Below, piece by piece: positions 9,090 to 17,027 of a DNA stretch of 64,000 nucleotides (positions are counted from its first letter, which is position 1; each line of letters starts with the position of its first letter). Below the pieces are notes generated by a model. It made no database searches. It saw only the letters and a program-made list of their open reading frames with translations, and had not been told where the DNA came from. The DNA is taken from NCBI GenBank assembly GCA_012959785.1, contig DUCM01000005.1:62001-126000 (forward strand). The letters are read 5' to 3'. Made by a program: the position numbers and the translations under genes. This DNA is from Planctomycetota bacterium. GTDB lineage: Bacteria > Planctomycetota > UBA1135 > GCA-002686595.

Positions 9090-10784
9090 CTAGACCCGCA
9101 GACCAGCCGCCTGGGGCGGATAGCAACAGGCCACCTGGAACTCGCCGTCGGCGCGGGTGAAGCCCCGCAAGAGGTCGCCGGATTCGAGCACGCTGGCGAG
9201 TTGGGTGGGCAAACTCACCTCCCGTTCCACGCCAGCCTTGTCGCGAATGCGACCGCGATCTGAACCTTCGGCCGCCACGAAGGCGAACAGTTCGCCTTCC
9301 ACATCGCGCACCCGCGGCAGGAGCGCATTGGCCACCACCGCGCGCGGCAAGGAGGTGCGCATGTGCTCGAGGCTTTCCCCGAGTTCGTCGTCGAGAACAT
9401 CGATGCCGTGGGTCTCCACCACCCACTGACCAAAGGCACCGAGCGCGGTCATCAATCGTTCCGCCTCGGCTCCATTCTTCATCTGCCGACTTTCGGGAAC
9501 CCAAAAAGCGGCGAAGGACAAGATGTCCCGGGCGCCCAGGTTTTCAAAGACTCCGATCTTGTGTGCGTAGCTCGCGAAGAGTCGCAGTCCCTCGTGGAGC
9601 TTCTGCTCTTTGGCCTGGGTCTCCCACAGGAACTCCTCCACCACCGCCCCCACCACCCCGGGGAAATCGGGTGCTTCGCTATCGTCATCGGAGTCGTCGT
9701 CGTCGAGGCCCAGCTTGCTCTCAAGGGCGAGGAAGGAGCTCTCCACATCGAGGCCAGCGGCGCGGTCGCGATCGAAGTCCTTTATGGCTGCCGCCACCTG
9801 GTCGTTGCCGTCGCCATGCGAGGCAGCCGGCGCTGTAGGAGGGCCAGAGTCAGGGCCTTGCAGGGCCGGCAAGGCTGCCAGCAAAAGCGCCCGGGCTCGG
9901 TCGAGGTCAAGGTCGCTATCGAAGGCCATGGTCTCGAGGACTTCAGCGAGGGAGTCGCCCACTCCCGGCGTCAGGCTGTCCGCAGCGCACGGCCTGCGGC
10001 GCAAGGCTTTGAACCAAGTCGCCACCTGCTCAGCGGGGATGCCGCTCAGCTTCAAGAACTCGCGCAACTCCTCGAGGGCATTAGTGTCCCCGGTGGCCTC
10101 GGCCAGGGAACCGCCGCCGCCAAAGAACATGGATTCTAGCTCGATTTGCGAGAGCCTCATGATCTTGCGACTGCGGGAGGCACGCAGGGCTTCGAGATCC
10201 CGCTCGATGGCCGCGAGCAGCCGCGGGTCGCGGAAGATCTCAGCCGCCGGTGAGAGGTGATGCAGCCCATCGCCCAGGGGGAACAAGCGCCCCACCACGA
10301 GATCGCCCGGGTGCAAAACACCTCTGGTTTGCGCGCCGCCGAGGCCCAGGGACCCCATGCCCGTCATGCACCGCAAGACCACGGGAGCCTCGGCTTCCGA
10401 CTGCGTGACGGTATAGATTCCGGTCACCGATTGTAGAAACGCCTCGGTCTTTTCACAGAGCGTCGCGGGAGCCCGCGAGCGCCAGGTGTCGAGCAACTCC
10501 TCCACCACCAGGGCCGCCCGCGCCGCGGGGGCGTGTTCGAATAGAAACCACTCCAGGTGTCGGCGGTCGGCTGATTTGCTGGCGGATTCGCCTCGCGCAC
10601 CACAGACAGAATTTTGGGCATCGTCTCGGGAGGCGCCCTTGAGACCATCCTGGGGGGCACCTTGGGGGCCAAAAAATTGCCTACGGCTGGCCTCGAACTC
10701 CTCGCTCAATCCCGACTCTGGCTCCCGCACGATGTCGTACAGGAGGCCGAGGCCAAGTTCGAAGAGTTCCGTGGAAAGGGTCAT
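9090..10784 (-). CDS. Hypothetical protein, 564 residues
   Basis: Starts at the ATG at 10784; the frame is open up to 10931 but the extension is compositionally poor. There is no signal peptide or membrane segment, so it is probably cytoplasmic. It has an N-terminal helical part (LFELGLGLLYDIV), a central region with VVLRCMTGMGSLGLGG and GDLVVGRLFPLGDGLHHLSPAAEIF, an acidic stretch LDDDDSDDDSEAPDF near residues 350-365, and a C-terminal beta-rich part. I do not recognise a family and no catalytic motif is evident. It is divergent from cvpA. Confidence 0.65.
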   Translation of the reverse strand: MTLSTELFELGLGLLYDIVREPESGLSEEFEASRRQFFGPQGAPQDGLKGASRDDAQNSVCGARGESASKSADRRHLEWFLFEHAPAARAALVVEELLDTWRSRAPATLCEKTEAFLQSVTGIYTVTQSEAEAPVVLRCMTGMGSLGLGGAQTRGVLHPGDLVVGRLFPLGDGLHHLSPAAEIFRDPRLLAAIERDLEALRASRSRKIMRLSQIELESMFFGGGGSLAEATGDTNALEELREFLKLSGIPAEQVATWFKALRRRPCAADSLTPGVGDSLAEVLETMAFDSDLDLDRARALLLAALPALQGPDSGPPTAPAASHGDGNDQVAAAIKDFDRDRAAGLDVESSFLALESKLGLDDDDSDDDSEAPDFPGVVGAVVEEFLWETQAKEQKLHEGLRLFASYAHKIGVFENLGARDILSFAAFWVPESRQMKNGAEAERLMTALGAFGQWVVETHGIDVLDDELGESLEHMRTSLPRAVVANALLPRVRDVEGELFAFVAAEGSDRGRIRDKAGVEREVSLPTQLASVLESGDLLRGFTRADGEFQVACCYPPQAAGLRV

Positions 10785-10969
10785 GGGTTCAGCTTGTGCG
10801 CCGTGGTCTGGCTGGTGCATTCTATGGATGCATTCTAAGGGGGACCGGCGGATCCGGTCTACCCCCCTCCCTCGCCCGGAACCGCGCCCGGGGCCCGACG
10901 GGCCGAGTACCACCCGCCTGCCAGGTCCCACGCGCGAACATCGCAGGGCCCCAACCCAAGCCCCAATCC

Positions 10970-11563
10970 ATGATCTTCCTGAGCCTCCTGCAAGAGTCGA
11001 GCTCCGCGGCCGACGAGTTTTCTCTAGCCTGGATCGATTGGATCGCCGTGGGGCTTCTGTTCTCGTTTCTAGGGCTTGGGATCCTGCGCGGACTCTGGTG
11101 GCAGGTTGTGCGCCTGGCCGGCCTGGCCGCTTCGGGGGCCCTGGCCTGGACCTTCGCCGGGGGCTGGGGAGCCAAGCTCGAAGCCTCGCTCGAGATTTCC
11201 AATCAGGTAGCCGTGGGCGCCGTCTGGCTGGGGCTGTTCCTCGCCGGCATCGTGATCACCGCGCTCCTTGGAACTCTTGGCAAGAAGAGCCTCGCAGCCA
11301 TGCAGTTGGGCCTGATGGATCGCGCCGGCGGCGCGCTGGCGGGGCTCATCACCGGGCTCTTCCTCCATGCAGGGCTCTTGGTGGGCCTCAGTTACCTCGC
11401 CCCCAAGGCCTGGGCTGCGCGCATCCTTGAAGACACCTACAGCGTCTCCCTGCTCGATTTTGCCATGCGCCACGAAGCCCTCGTCCGTGGACACTCGCCG
11501 TCCACCGAGTCCCTCAAGGATTGGCTGCCCGTAATGTCAAAGGACAGCGGCCTCGTGAGATGA
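10970..11563 (+). CDS. CvpA-family membrane protein
   Basis: 197 residues from the ATG at 10970; an open extension upstream is GC noise. Four membrane helices are visible: DWIAVGLLFSFLGLGILRG, VRLAGLAASGALAWTFAG, VAVGAVWLGLFLAGIVITALLG and GALAGLITGLFLHAGLLVGL. The WxVGLLF..LGxLRGLWW opening and the GLMDRAGGALAGLITGL segment match the CvpA/colicin V production family. CvpA proteins are inner-membrane proteins linked to envelope homeostasis, with no agreed molecular function. It lies directly upstream of the cobalamin riboswitch but ends before it. Confidence 0.8.
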   Translation: MIFLSLLQESSSAADEFSLAWIDWIAVGLLFSFLGLGILRGLWWQVVRLAGLAASGALAWTFAGGWGAKLEASLEISNQVAVGAVWLGLFLAGIVITALLGTLGKKSLAAMQLGLMDRAGGALAGLITGLFLHAGLLVGLSYLAPKAWAARILEDTYSVSLLDFAMRHEALVRGHSPSTESLKDWLPVMSKDSGLVR

Positions 11564-11580
11564 AGCCCTGCGATCCGCCC

Positions 11581-11609
11581 TTGACAGTTTGGGCTCTACG
11601 AGTCTAGCT
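11581..11609 (+). promoter_or_regulatory. Candidate sigma70 promoter upstream of the cobalamin riboswitch
   Basis: TTGACA at 11581-11586 is followed 18 nt later by TAGCTT at 11605-11610. The -35 is perfect; the -10 is weak but keeps the A2 and T6 positions. The predicted start near 11617 falls just before the riboswitch, which is the expected layout. Confidence 0.5.
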
Positions 11610-11622
11610 TGACCTGCTGACA

Positions 11623-11812
11623 ACTCTTTTCGTGAGCGCCGATGGGGAAGCAGGTGAGAATCCTGCACGGTCCCGCCACTGTAAGTCGTGCGCCGCACCG
11701 CCTTGATCCCCCACCGGGATCGGCCACTGGAATCGGAACACCGCGCTCTCTGCCGTGCCTGACCGGGAAGGCCTGGCGGAAGCGGAGATAAGCGACAAGT
11801 CAGGAGACCCGT
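11623..11812 (+). promoter_or_regulatory. Cobalamin (adenosylcobalamin-type) riboswitch
   Basis: The conserved core is present in order: GGTGAGAATCCTGCACGG at 11653-11670, CCGCCACTGTAA at 11673-11684, GCCACTGG near 11723, GGGAAGGCC near 11765, and the B12 box AGTCAGGAGACCC at 11798-11810. This matches the cobalamin aptamer family. After the B12 box the CCCGT...ACGGG hairpin at 11809-11824 and GACCTCGAGGT could form the expression platform. No U-tract terminator is obvious, so translational control is more likely. The only gene downstream in this direction is the secreted protein at 11942. Confidence 0.93.
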
Positions 11813-11941
11813 CTCGCTCACGGGACAACCGACCTCGAGGTGTGGGCCGGATCCCTGATCATTGCGTGGCACAGCGTGTTCCACCATTGGGTTCCTGCTC
11901 CCGGGTCAATTAGTTTTCCACCCAAGGACCGAGCCTGAACC

Positions 11942-13228
11942 ATGAACACTCTCCAGCTTGTCACCTGCGGCGCTTGCGCTGTCTCTCTTCTGGCCTTTGC
12001 CCCCGGCGCCGGCCTTTTGGCCCAAGACACTATCGCCCCGGGATTCAGCCAGACCTCCAGCGAAGTCCTGCCCGCGGCCTTCGCCTCTTACGCCACCCTC
12101 GCCACTGGCGAGCGCGTGATCTTCGACGGCCTCTCCATCGACCTCTACGACGGGGCTGGCGTCTTCATGCTCAACCTCGCCTCCCTGCCGAGCTTTGTTT
12201 TCAACTCCTTCGTGGCGATCGACCCTGGCCTGACCTTCGCCATCTGCGGCGAGACCTCAAATCACGACATCTTCAAGGTGGCCCTCGACGGTTCAGGCTA
12301 TAGCACCCTCTGCAACCTGCCCTTCAACTATGACGCCGTCTTTGAAAACTCGGGCTCGCTGATCGTGAGCGCGGCGGTCTGCGGCTTTGGCTGCGGCAAC
12401 GATATCTTGCGTGTCGACACCACGAGCGGCCAGGTCACCAGCCTGGCCCAGGTAGCCGGTTCCTCAGGTCCCCTGGCCCTGGACGCCGGCGGCGGCCTCT
12501 TCTACGCCACGAACAGCGGGGACTTTCCCGCGCCCCCGGGTTCCACCAGCATCCTGCGCTGGAGCAATGCCCAACTCCAATCGGGCAGCGTCCTCGTTGA
12601 AGCCGACGCAGCCGTCTTCCATGCAGGCCTGGACGGCGCGGCTTCCATGGCCGTTGACCCGGGCTTCGGCAACCTGTTCTTGGCCGAGTCGATCTTCGGC
12701 AGCGCCAGCCGCATCCTGGAGTTCGACAAGCAGTCCGGCTCCCTGGCGGATGTGGTGGTGGAGAGCCCAAGCTGGTTAGCCGCCCTCGAATTCGGCGACA
12801 AGGGCGGCAATGGCCACATGCACGCCTATCAACCCGCCACCGGAACCTTCTTGCGCTACCTCGGGGCCAACATCGTGACCGTCGAACCCCTGCGGCCCAC
12901 GACAAGCGTCAACTACAACGGCAACCAGGTCACCTTCAGCATCAGCGGCGCCAAACCAAACAGCGCGGTGCTCGTCCTGTGGGGGCCGGCGGCAACCCAC
13001 TCCAGCCCGGAGAACTCCTACCAACTTGGCTTTGATTTCGAGTTTCACACAGGCATTCCCCTGGGTCAAATTCGCCGCACGCCCTGGTACACCCCCACCG
13101 ATGCAAACGGCGCGGCCCAGTTCACCTACTTCGATTTCCAGAACCTCGCTGGCACCCTCGTTTTCCAGGGACTCATCACCGACGAAACTGGGGCCTTCAT
13201 CGGCAGTTGCGAGGCGGCCTTTAACTAG
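11942..13228 (+). CDS. Secreted beta-propeller-like protein under cobalamin riboswitch control
   Basis: 428 residues, ATG at 11942. A signal peptide covers about residues 1-28 (ending GAGLLAQ). Residues about 30-310 hold repeated units of the NHL/beta-propeller kind, such as GPLALDAGGGLFYATNSGD, SILRWSNAQL and ASMAVDPGFGNLFLAES, each followed by RILEFDKQSG-type strands. The last 110 residues (from LRPTTSVNYNG) look like a beta-sandwich found at the C-terminus of planctomycete exported proteins. There is no lipobox and no transporter next to it. Because the cobalamin riboswitch is directly upstream, a role in capturing or processing cobalamin outside the cell is inferred; the beta-propeller BtuG of Bacteroides is a functional precedent, not a demonstrated homolog. 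Confidence 0.8.
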   Translation: MNTLQLVTCGACAVSLLAFAPGAGLLAQDTIAPGFSQTSSEVLPAAFASYATLATGERVIFDGLSIDLYDGAGVFMLNLASLPSFVFNSFVAIDPGLTFAICGETSNHDIFKVALDGSGYSTLCNLPFNYDAVFENSGSLIVSAAVCGFGCGNDILRVDTTSGQVTSLAQVAGSSGPLALDAGGGLFYATNSGDFPAPPGSTSILRWSNAQLQSGSVLVEADAAVFHAGLDGAASMAVDPGFGNLFLAESIFGSASRILEFDKQSGSLADVVVESPSWLAALEFGDKGGNGHMHAYQPATGTFLRYLGANIVTVEPLRPTTSVNYNGNQVTFSISGAKPNSAVLVLWGPAATHSSPENSYQLGFDFEFHTGIPLGQIRRTPWYTPTDANGAAQFTYFDFQNLAGTLVFQGLITDETGAFIGSCEAAFN

Positions 13229-13518
13229 CTAACCGAGCGCAGGCCCTGAACCCAATCCAAGCGGCGGCGCAACTCGGGTTCGAGGGCCTCGTAGAGGGTC
13301 GCGCCGCTGGCGTGACAGCCGTGGCAGGCGCCCACGAGGCGCACCCAGACGACATCCTCCGCGTCCACCTCCACCAGCAGAATATCGCCCCCGTCGCTTC
13401 GAAAAGCGGGGCGCATGCGCTCCAACACGGCTTCGACTTCAGCCAACTTGAGCGGCTCCCCGCGGGGCCCGGGCTCCACGCTCTCCCCCCGGGAGAAGAG
13501 CGCCGATAGCCAACTCAA
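13225..13518 (-). CDS. NifU C-terminal-domain (Nfu-type) iron-sulfur carrier
   Basis: 97 residues if translation starts at the TTG at 13518, which overlaps the upstream stop as TTGA. A longer TTG start at 13560 is possible but overlaps the previous gene by 46 bases. The domain has VLERMRPAFRSDGGDILLVEVD and GACHGCHASGATL, where the CxxC pair binds a labile [4Fe-4S] cluster for transfer to target proteins. It follows the degenerate kinase gene and its stop codon shares CTAG with the convergent beta-propeller gene. Confidence 0.85.
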   Translation of the reverse strand: MSWLSALFSRGESVEPGPRGEPLKLAEVEAVLERMRPAFRSDGGDILLVEVDAEDVVWVRLVGACHGCHASGATLYEALEPELRRRLDWVQGLRSVS

Positions 13519-14192
13519 AACTCGCCGGCTGCCTCCAGCCAGGCCGCGGGCAAACGCCAACTCCAGCCCTCGCTGCGAAGGTCGAGCTCTGCCTCGGGCA
13601 GGCGCCTGGTCACGGTCTCGCCCAGCGCTTTGAATTCAGCAGTGGCCGGGCCCGCACACACAAGCACCCAGGAATCGCCCTCGTCGAGCCACTGCCATTC
13701 GAGGGGCTCCGCGCGGCTTGAGCCCACCGCGGCCGCCCGTAATAGGGCACCGGCTGCCCAACACACTTCCCAACCGTGGGCTGCACCGGGGCGTACAAGG
13801 GGAACGGGATGGGTTGCTTCGGCGAGAGCCCCGCCCTCGCGTCGCACGGCCTGCGCCACGGCCGCGGTCATCCAGGCCAGGCCCTCGGGGACGCGGCGCT
13901 GGCCCAACAGTTCCGCTCCCGAAGCCGACGCCAGAACGGCCAACATGTAGCCCACGCGGTCGATTTCTCGGGAGCTGGCCAGGAGGTCGTCGGCGCGGCT
14001 CTCGATCCAGTTGATGGATGAACCCTGACCTGAACGGGCCAGAGTCGACAGATTCGCCATCAACTGGGTCGCGTTGTTCATGCTGTGAATCAACACCGGC
14101 AAGAGCGCCTCGGCCAGGCCATCGGCCGAGGTCTTGCTACCCATGTCGCCCTGGGCTAGTTCGTGAGTCAAGCGTAGCACCTCAAAGTTCAT
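13515..14192 (-). CDS. Degenerate sensor histidine kinase-like protein
   Basis: 225 residues from the ATG at 14192. The frame stays open through the tRNA-Leu upstream, but that part is not protein. Residues about 20-60 (LPVLIHSMNNATQLMANLSTLAR) look like a histidine-kinase dimerisation helix with a possible phospho-acceptor His. The C-terminal half has the size of an ATPase domain (WEVCWAAGALLRAAA where the N box would be), but the Asn and the Gly-rich boxes are missing. It may be a pseudokinase or a phosphotransfer scaffold. It is coupled to the Nfu gene. Confidence in the gene is good; in the function low. Confidence 0.6.
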   Translation of the reverse strand: MNFEVLRLTHELAQGDMGSKTSADGLAEALLPVLIHSMNNATQLMANLSTLARSGQGSSINWIESRADDLLASSREIDRVGYMLAVLASASGAELLGQRRVPEGLAWMTAAVAQAVRREGGALAEATHPVPLVRPGAAHGWEVCWAAGALLRAAAVGSSRAEPLEWQWLDEGDSWVLVCAGPATAEFKALGETVTRRLPEAELDLRSEGWSWRLPAAWLEAAGEF

Positions 14193-14258
14193 GGCTGGCG
14201 CGGGGGGGGGGGCAGCGCTCGGGCCAAAGTCCACTGGCGAAACGAACACCACCGAGGC

Positions 14259-14345
14259 TGGTACCAAGGAGGGGACTTGAACCCCTACTCCCTTACGGGA
14301 AGTGGATTTTGAATCCACCGCGTCTACCAATTCCGCCACCCTGGC
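14259..14345 (-). tRNA. tRNA-Leu (anticodon CAA), CCA encoded
   Basis: A full cloverleaf with a long variable arm, typical of tRNA-Leu. The anticodon stem is GTGGA/TCCAC with loop TTCAAAA, giving CAA. The T arm is AGGGG-TTCAAGT-CCCCT. The discriminator base is A and the gene encodes CCA at its 3' end (14259-14261). Its 5' end lies 8 nt after the dapB stop, so it is probably cut from the dapB transcript. Confidence 0.96.
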
Positions 14346-14353
14346 CTCGGTTG

Positions 14354-15100
14354 TTACGAGATATTAGGACCCAGGTCGTGGGATGCAAGCCCGCTGCCAG
14401 GCGCGCGCCCAGAGCTTTCCATGGCAAGGTCAAGGCCACTGCCCACTCCAAGGGCTCCCACGGCGTAGCGCAGGCTGCAAAGCAAGCCTGCTTCGAAGCA
14501 CTCGGGGCTGCTGACCCGGTGCGAAATCCGCAGGATCTCCCCAGGCCCGCCGAAGATAACCTCCTGGTCCGAGTGCAACCCGGCCAGGCGCAGGGAGTGA
14601 ATGGGCACTTTGGGGCCCACGGCCTCCATGCGCCTGGCCGTGTCGAGAGCAGTGCCCGAGGGGCTGTCCTGCTTGTGGGGTGAGTGCATCTCCATGATCT
14701 CCGAGTGAGCAAAGCAAGCCGCCGCCTCGACCGAAGCGCGCTGCAAGAGCCAGATCCCCAGGCTGAAGTTGGGCACCACCAGGCCTCCCAGCCCGGCTTC
14801 CCTGGCGCGGCGGTCGAGGTCTTCGATCTCCTTGGGGGTCACGCCGCTGGTACCTATCACGGGCCGAATGCCCGCCGCCAGCATGGCCTGGCCGTGGGCC
14901 GCGCCCAAACCAGCCACGGTCAGGTCAAGACCGACTTGTGCCTCGCTCCGCGACAGAGATCGGGCGAGATCGTCGCCACTTCCCGGTCGCGCCACCAGGA
15001 CCAGATCTTCCGCCGCTTCGATCCAGCCGGCAGCCGTGCCGCCCATGCGTCCCGTCGCCCCCACCAGCACCACGCGGGTGGGATCTGAGTCAGGGGGCAT
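14354..15100 (-). CDS. dapB: 4-hydroxy-tetrahydrodipicolinate reductase
   Basis: 248 residues from the ATG at 15100. It reduces hydroxy-tetrahydrodipicolinate with NAD(P)H in the lysine/diaminopimelate pathway. The N-terminal nucleotide fold is VVLVGATGRMGGTAAG. The signature EIMEMHSPHKQDSPSGTAL keeps the first His and the catalytic Lys, but the usual second His is Ser. PSGTA, which binds substrate, is intact. The start overlaps the uridylyltransferase gene by 11 bases; tRNA-Leu follows directly. Confidence 0.92.
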   Translation of the reverse strand: MPPDSDPTRVVLVGATGRMGGTAAGWIEAAEDLVLVARPGSGDDLARSLSRSEAQVGLDLTVAGLGAAHGQAMLAAGIRPVIGTSGVTPKEIEDLDRRAREAGLGGLVVPNFSLGIWLLQRASVEAAACFAHSEIMEMHSPHKQDSPSGTALDTARRMEAVGPKVPIHSLRLAGLHSDQEVIFGGPGEILRISHRVSSPECFEAGLLCSLRYAVGALGVGSGLDLAMESSGRAPGSGLASHDLGPNIS

Positions 15101-16496
15101 CGTAGAGGTGTCCGAGTTCGCTGGCGTGGGGTGCCTCGGGGGCAACTTCGCAGAACGCTGCGGCACTTTCCGCAAGCAGCGGATCGACCTCCACAACCTC
15201 AATTCCGGCACTGTCCGGCGCCGGCAGATCCAGGCCTGCCTCGCTGGCCCAAGCACTGAAGAGTGTGCACAAGTCCCGCCGCGCGCTCGCCGGCGAGTCC
15301 TCGCCCTCGGCATTCTTGACCGGGCTGAATTCCTCCGAGCGAGCGACTTCCAGGGTCACGCTCTCCGGGCTCTTGGCCAGGGCGTCGAAGACGAAGGCCT
15401 CGAACTTGGCGCCAGCTGTCTCGGCGCTCTCGCCAGCGGCATTCACCACCTGCATGTTCTTGCGGGCTACATGCCAACCGAGGTTGAGACCATCGCGAGT
15501 CAACTCCTCGACGAAATCGGTGTCGATGATGTGCACTGCGATGTTCCCGGCACCGAAGAGCAACCTTCCGTCGGCGTCCCGGGCCTGGCGCAAGTCCTCG
15601 GGCAGGTCGGAATACTCGATGCAGCCCAGGGTGCCGTCCGCACGGCCAATCACGCCCACCTTCTCGCCGGGGTCGCGTTTCGCCACGACCTTGCTCGACA
15701 TGCGAGCGCCGGCCAGGGCGTGCAGTCCAAGGAACAACTCGTCGGCTGGGCGCACCAGGGGATTGTCCACCTGGAAGTACGACAAGCGTTTGACCCCGCG
15801 CTCGCGGGCAGCGGCCAGGCAGCCCGAACTCGCCAGGGCAGCCAGGACTCCGCCGTGTCCGTTGGGTGCCAGGAAGAGCGCGTCCTTGGCGGCCATCAAG
15901 ATGCGCCCCTCGAGGTCCAGGGCGGGCAGCATCTCCTGGGAGAAGAAGGTCACATCTTCCGCCGGCAGACCGAAGTAGTCGTTCTCGACAAAGAAGGCAC
16001 GCGTGACCGCGTCGTTGGCCGGCGAGGTCATGATGTACCAAGGCATGGATACACCATGGCGCTCGCGTGCAGCGCGAATGCGGCGCGCGTGAAAATCAAA
16101 CAGCGTGCGCCGGGAGACCGGCCCCACGGGAAAAGCGCCCTTGGGCCCATCGTAGCCCAGGCGCGAAGCCTGCCCACCGGCCACCAGCACGAATCCCACC
16201 TCGCCGGCGGCCATGATTTCGGTCCCCACGCCGCGCGCTTCCAAAGCGCGCCGTTCGCAGGCGGCATCGCGTGCGAGTGGGAAAAGCTCGGGTGGCTCGA
16301 AAGTGCTTGGCGCCGCCTCCGAGGCAGAGCGTGTGAGCAACACCCCGAGTTCGGCGATGAACTCAAAATCCAGGGCGTCGACCTGGCCCAATAGCTGGCC
16401 GCGGCTGGTCTCGGACAGTTGATCCCAGTGGGCAAATATTTGACCCTGCCCGCAGGCCTCAGCCCGTTGACGCAACTGGTTGGCGGTGGCTGTCAC
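15090..16496 (-). CDS. UTP--sugar-1-phosphate uridylyltransferase, UAP1 type
   Basis: 468 residues from a GTG at 16496. This is the UDPGP family, which transfers UMP from UTP to a sugar 1-phosphate, in UAP1 N-acetylglucosamine 1-phosphate. The nucleotide-binding motif is GFVLVAGGQASRLGYDGPKG (about residues 101-120). Further blocks are WYIMTSPANDAVT, VTFFSQEMLPALD, PNGHGGVLAAL and YFQVDNPLVRPAD, all in the UAP1 order. The exact sugar is uncertain. It runs with the small gene upstream (7-nt gap) and dapB downstream. Confidence 0.88.
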   Translation of the reverse strand: MTATANQLRQRAEACGQGQIFAHWDQLSETSRGQLLGQVDALDFEFIAELGVLLTRSASEAAPSTFEPPELFPLARDAACERRALEARGVGTEIMAAGEVGFVLVAGGQASRLGYDGPKGAFPVGPVSRRTLFDFHARRIRAARERHGVSMPWYIMTSPANDAVTRAFFVENDYFGLPAEDVTFFSQEMLPALDLEGRILMAAKDALFLAPNGHGGVLAALASSGCLAAARERGVKRLSYFQVDNPLVRPADELFLGLHALAGARMSSKVVAKRDPGEKVGVIGRADGTLGCIEYSDLPEDLRQARDADGRLLFGAGNIAVHIIDTDFVEELTRDGLNLGWHVARKNMQVVNAAGESAETAGAKFEAFVFDALAKSPESVTLEVARSEEFSPVKNAEGEDSPASARRDLCTLFSAWASEAGLDLPAPDSAGIEVVEVDPLLAESAAAFCEVAPEAPHASELGHLYDAP

Positions 16497-16503
16497 AGGA
16501 GCT

Positions 16504-16851
16504 TCAGTTTCGGGCGCTTGTAATGGTTTCGCCGGAGAGTGTCTCGAAGAGATGCTCCACGAGGTGCACCAGGGCTTCGATCTTCTTGTCCTGCATCACC
16601 TGGCGGCGCACTACAGCCTCGATGATCGGCGGCAGAATGGCCTCGCGGGTATAGTTGCTGATCATGTTGATGATCTCTGCCCGGTCGGCATCGGGCAGTT
16701 TGTGGAAGTGGTACGAGTACTTCTGTTCGAGCACATCTTCGGTGATATGCATGCACTCAGCAGCGATTTCCTCGATGCTGGAGGGGTCGTGCTGAGCGTG
16801 GAACACCTCTTTCTTGTAGTCGTGCAAGAGGTTCCGAAATTGGTTTTTCAT
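16504..16851 (-). CDS. Small hypothetical helical protein
   Basis: 115 residues. The start is well supported: ATG at 16851 with GAGGAG seven bases upstream. The protein is predicted all-helical, charged and cytoplasmic (for example RAEIINMISNYTREAILPPIIEAVVRR). No Cys pair, signal or known motif is present, and I do not recognise the family. It sits 7 nt upstream of the uridylyltransferase gene, suggesting cotranscription. Confidence 0.7.
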   Translation of the reverse strand: MKNQFRNLLHDYKKEVFHAQHDPSSIEEIAAECMHITEDVLEQKYSYHFHKLPDADRAEIINMISNYTREAILPPIIEAVVRRQVMQDKKIEALVHLVEHLFETLSGETITSARN

Positions 16852-17027
16852 GTCATCGCTCCTCTAGGGGTAGCTGGCCCGGGGTCAGAGAAAAGAGATA
16901 GGGCGGGGGATCGGCCAAGCATCAGCTTAGCAAGAATCCAAGACTCGTGGCTGCCCGAGACCAAGAGCTTCCCGCTCAGTGCCGCGGGACATCCAAGGGG
17001 GCATCACAGGAAGAATGCGCACCAAGA

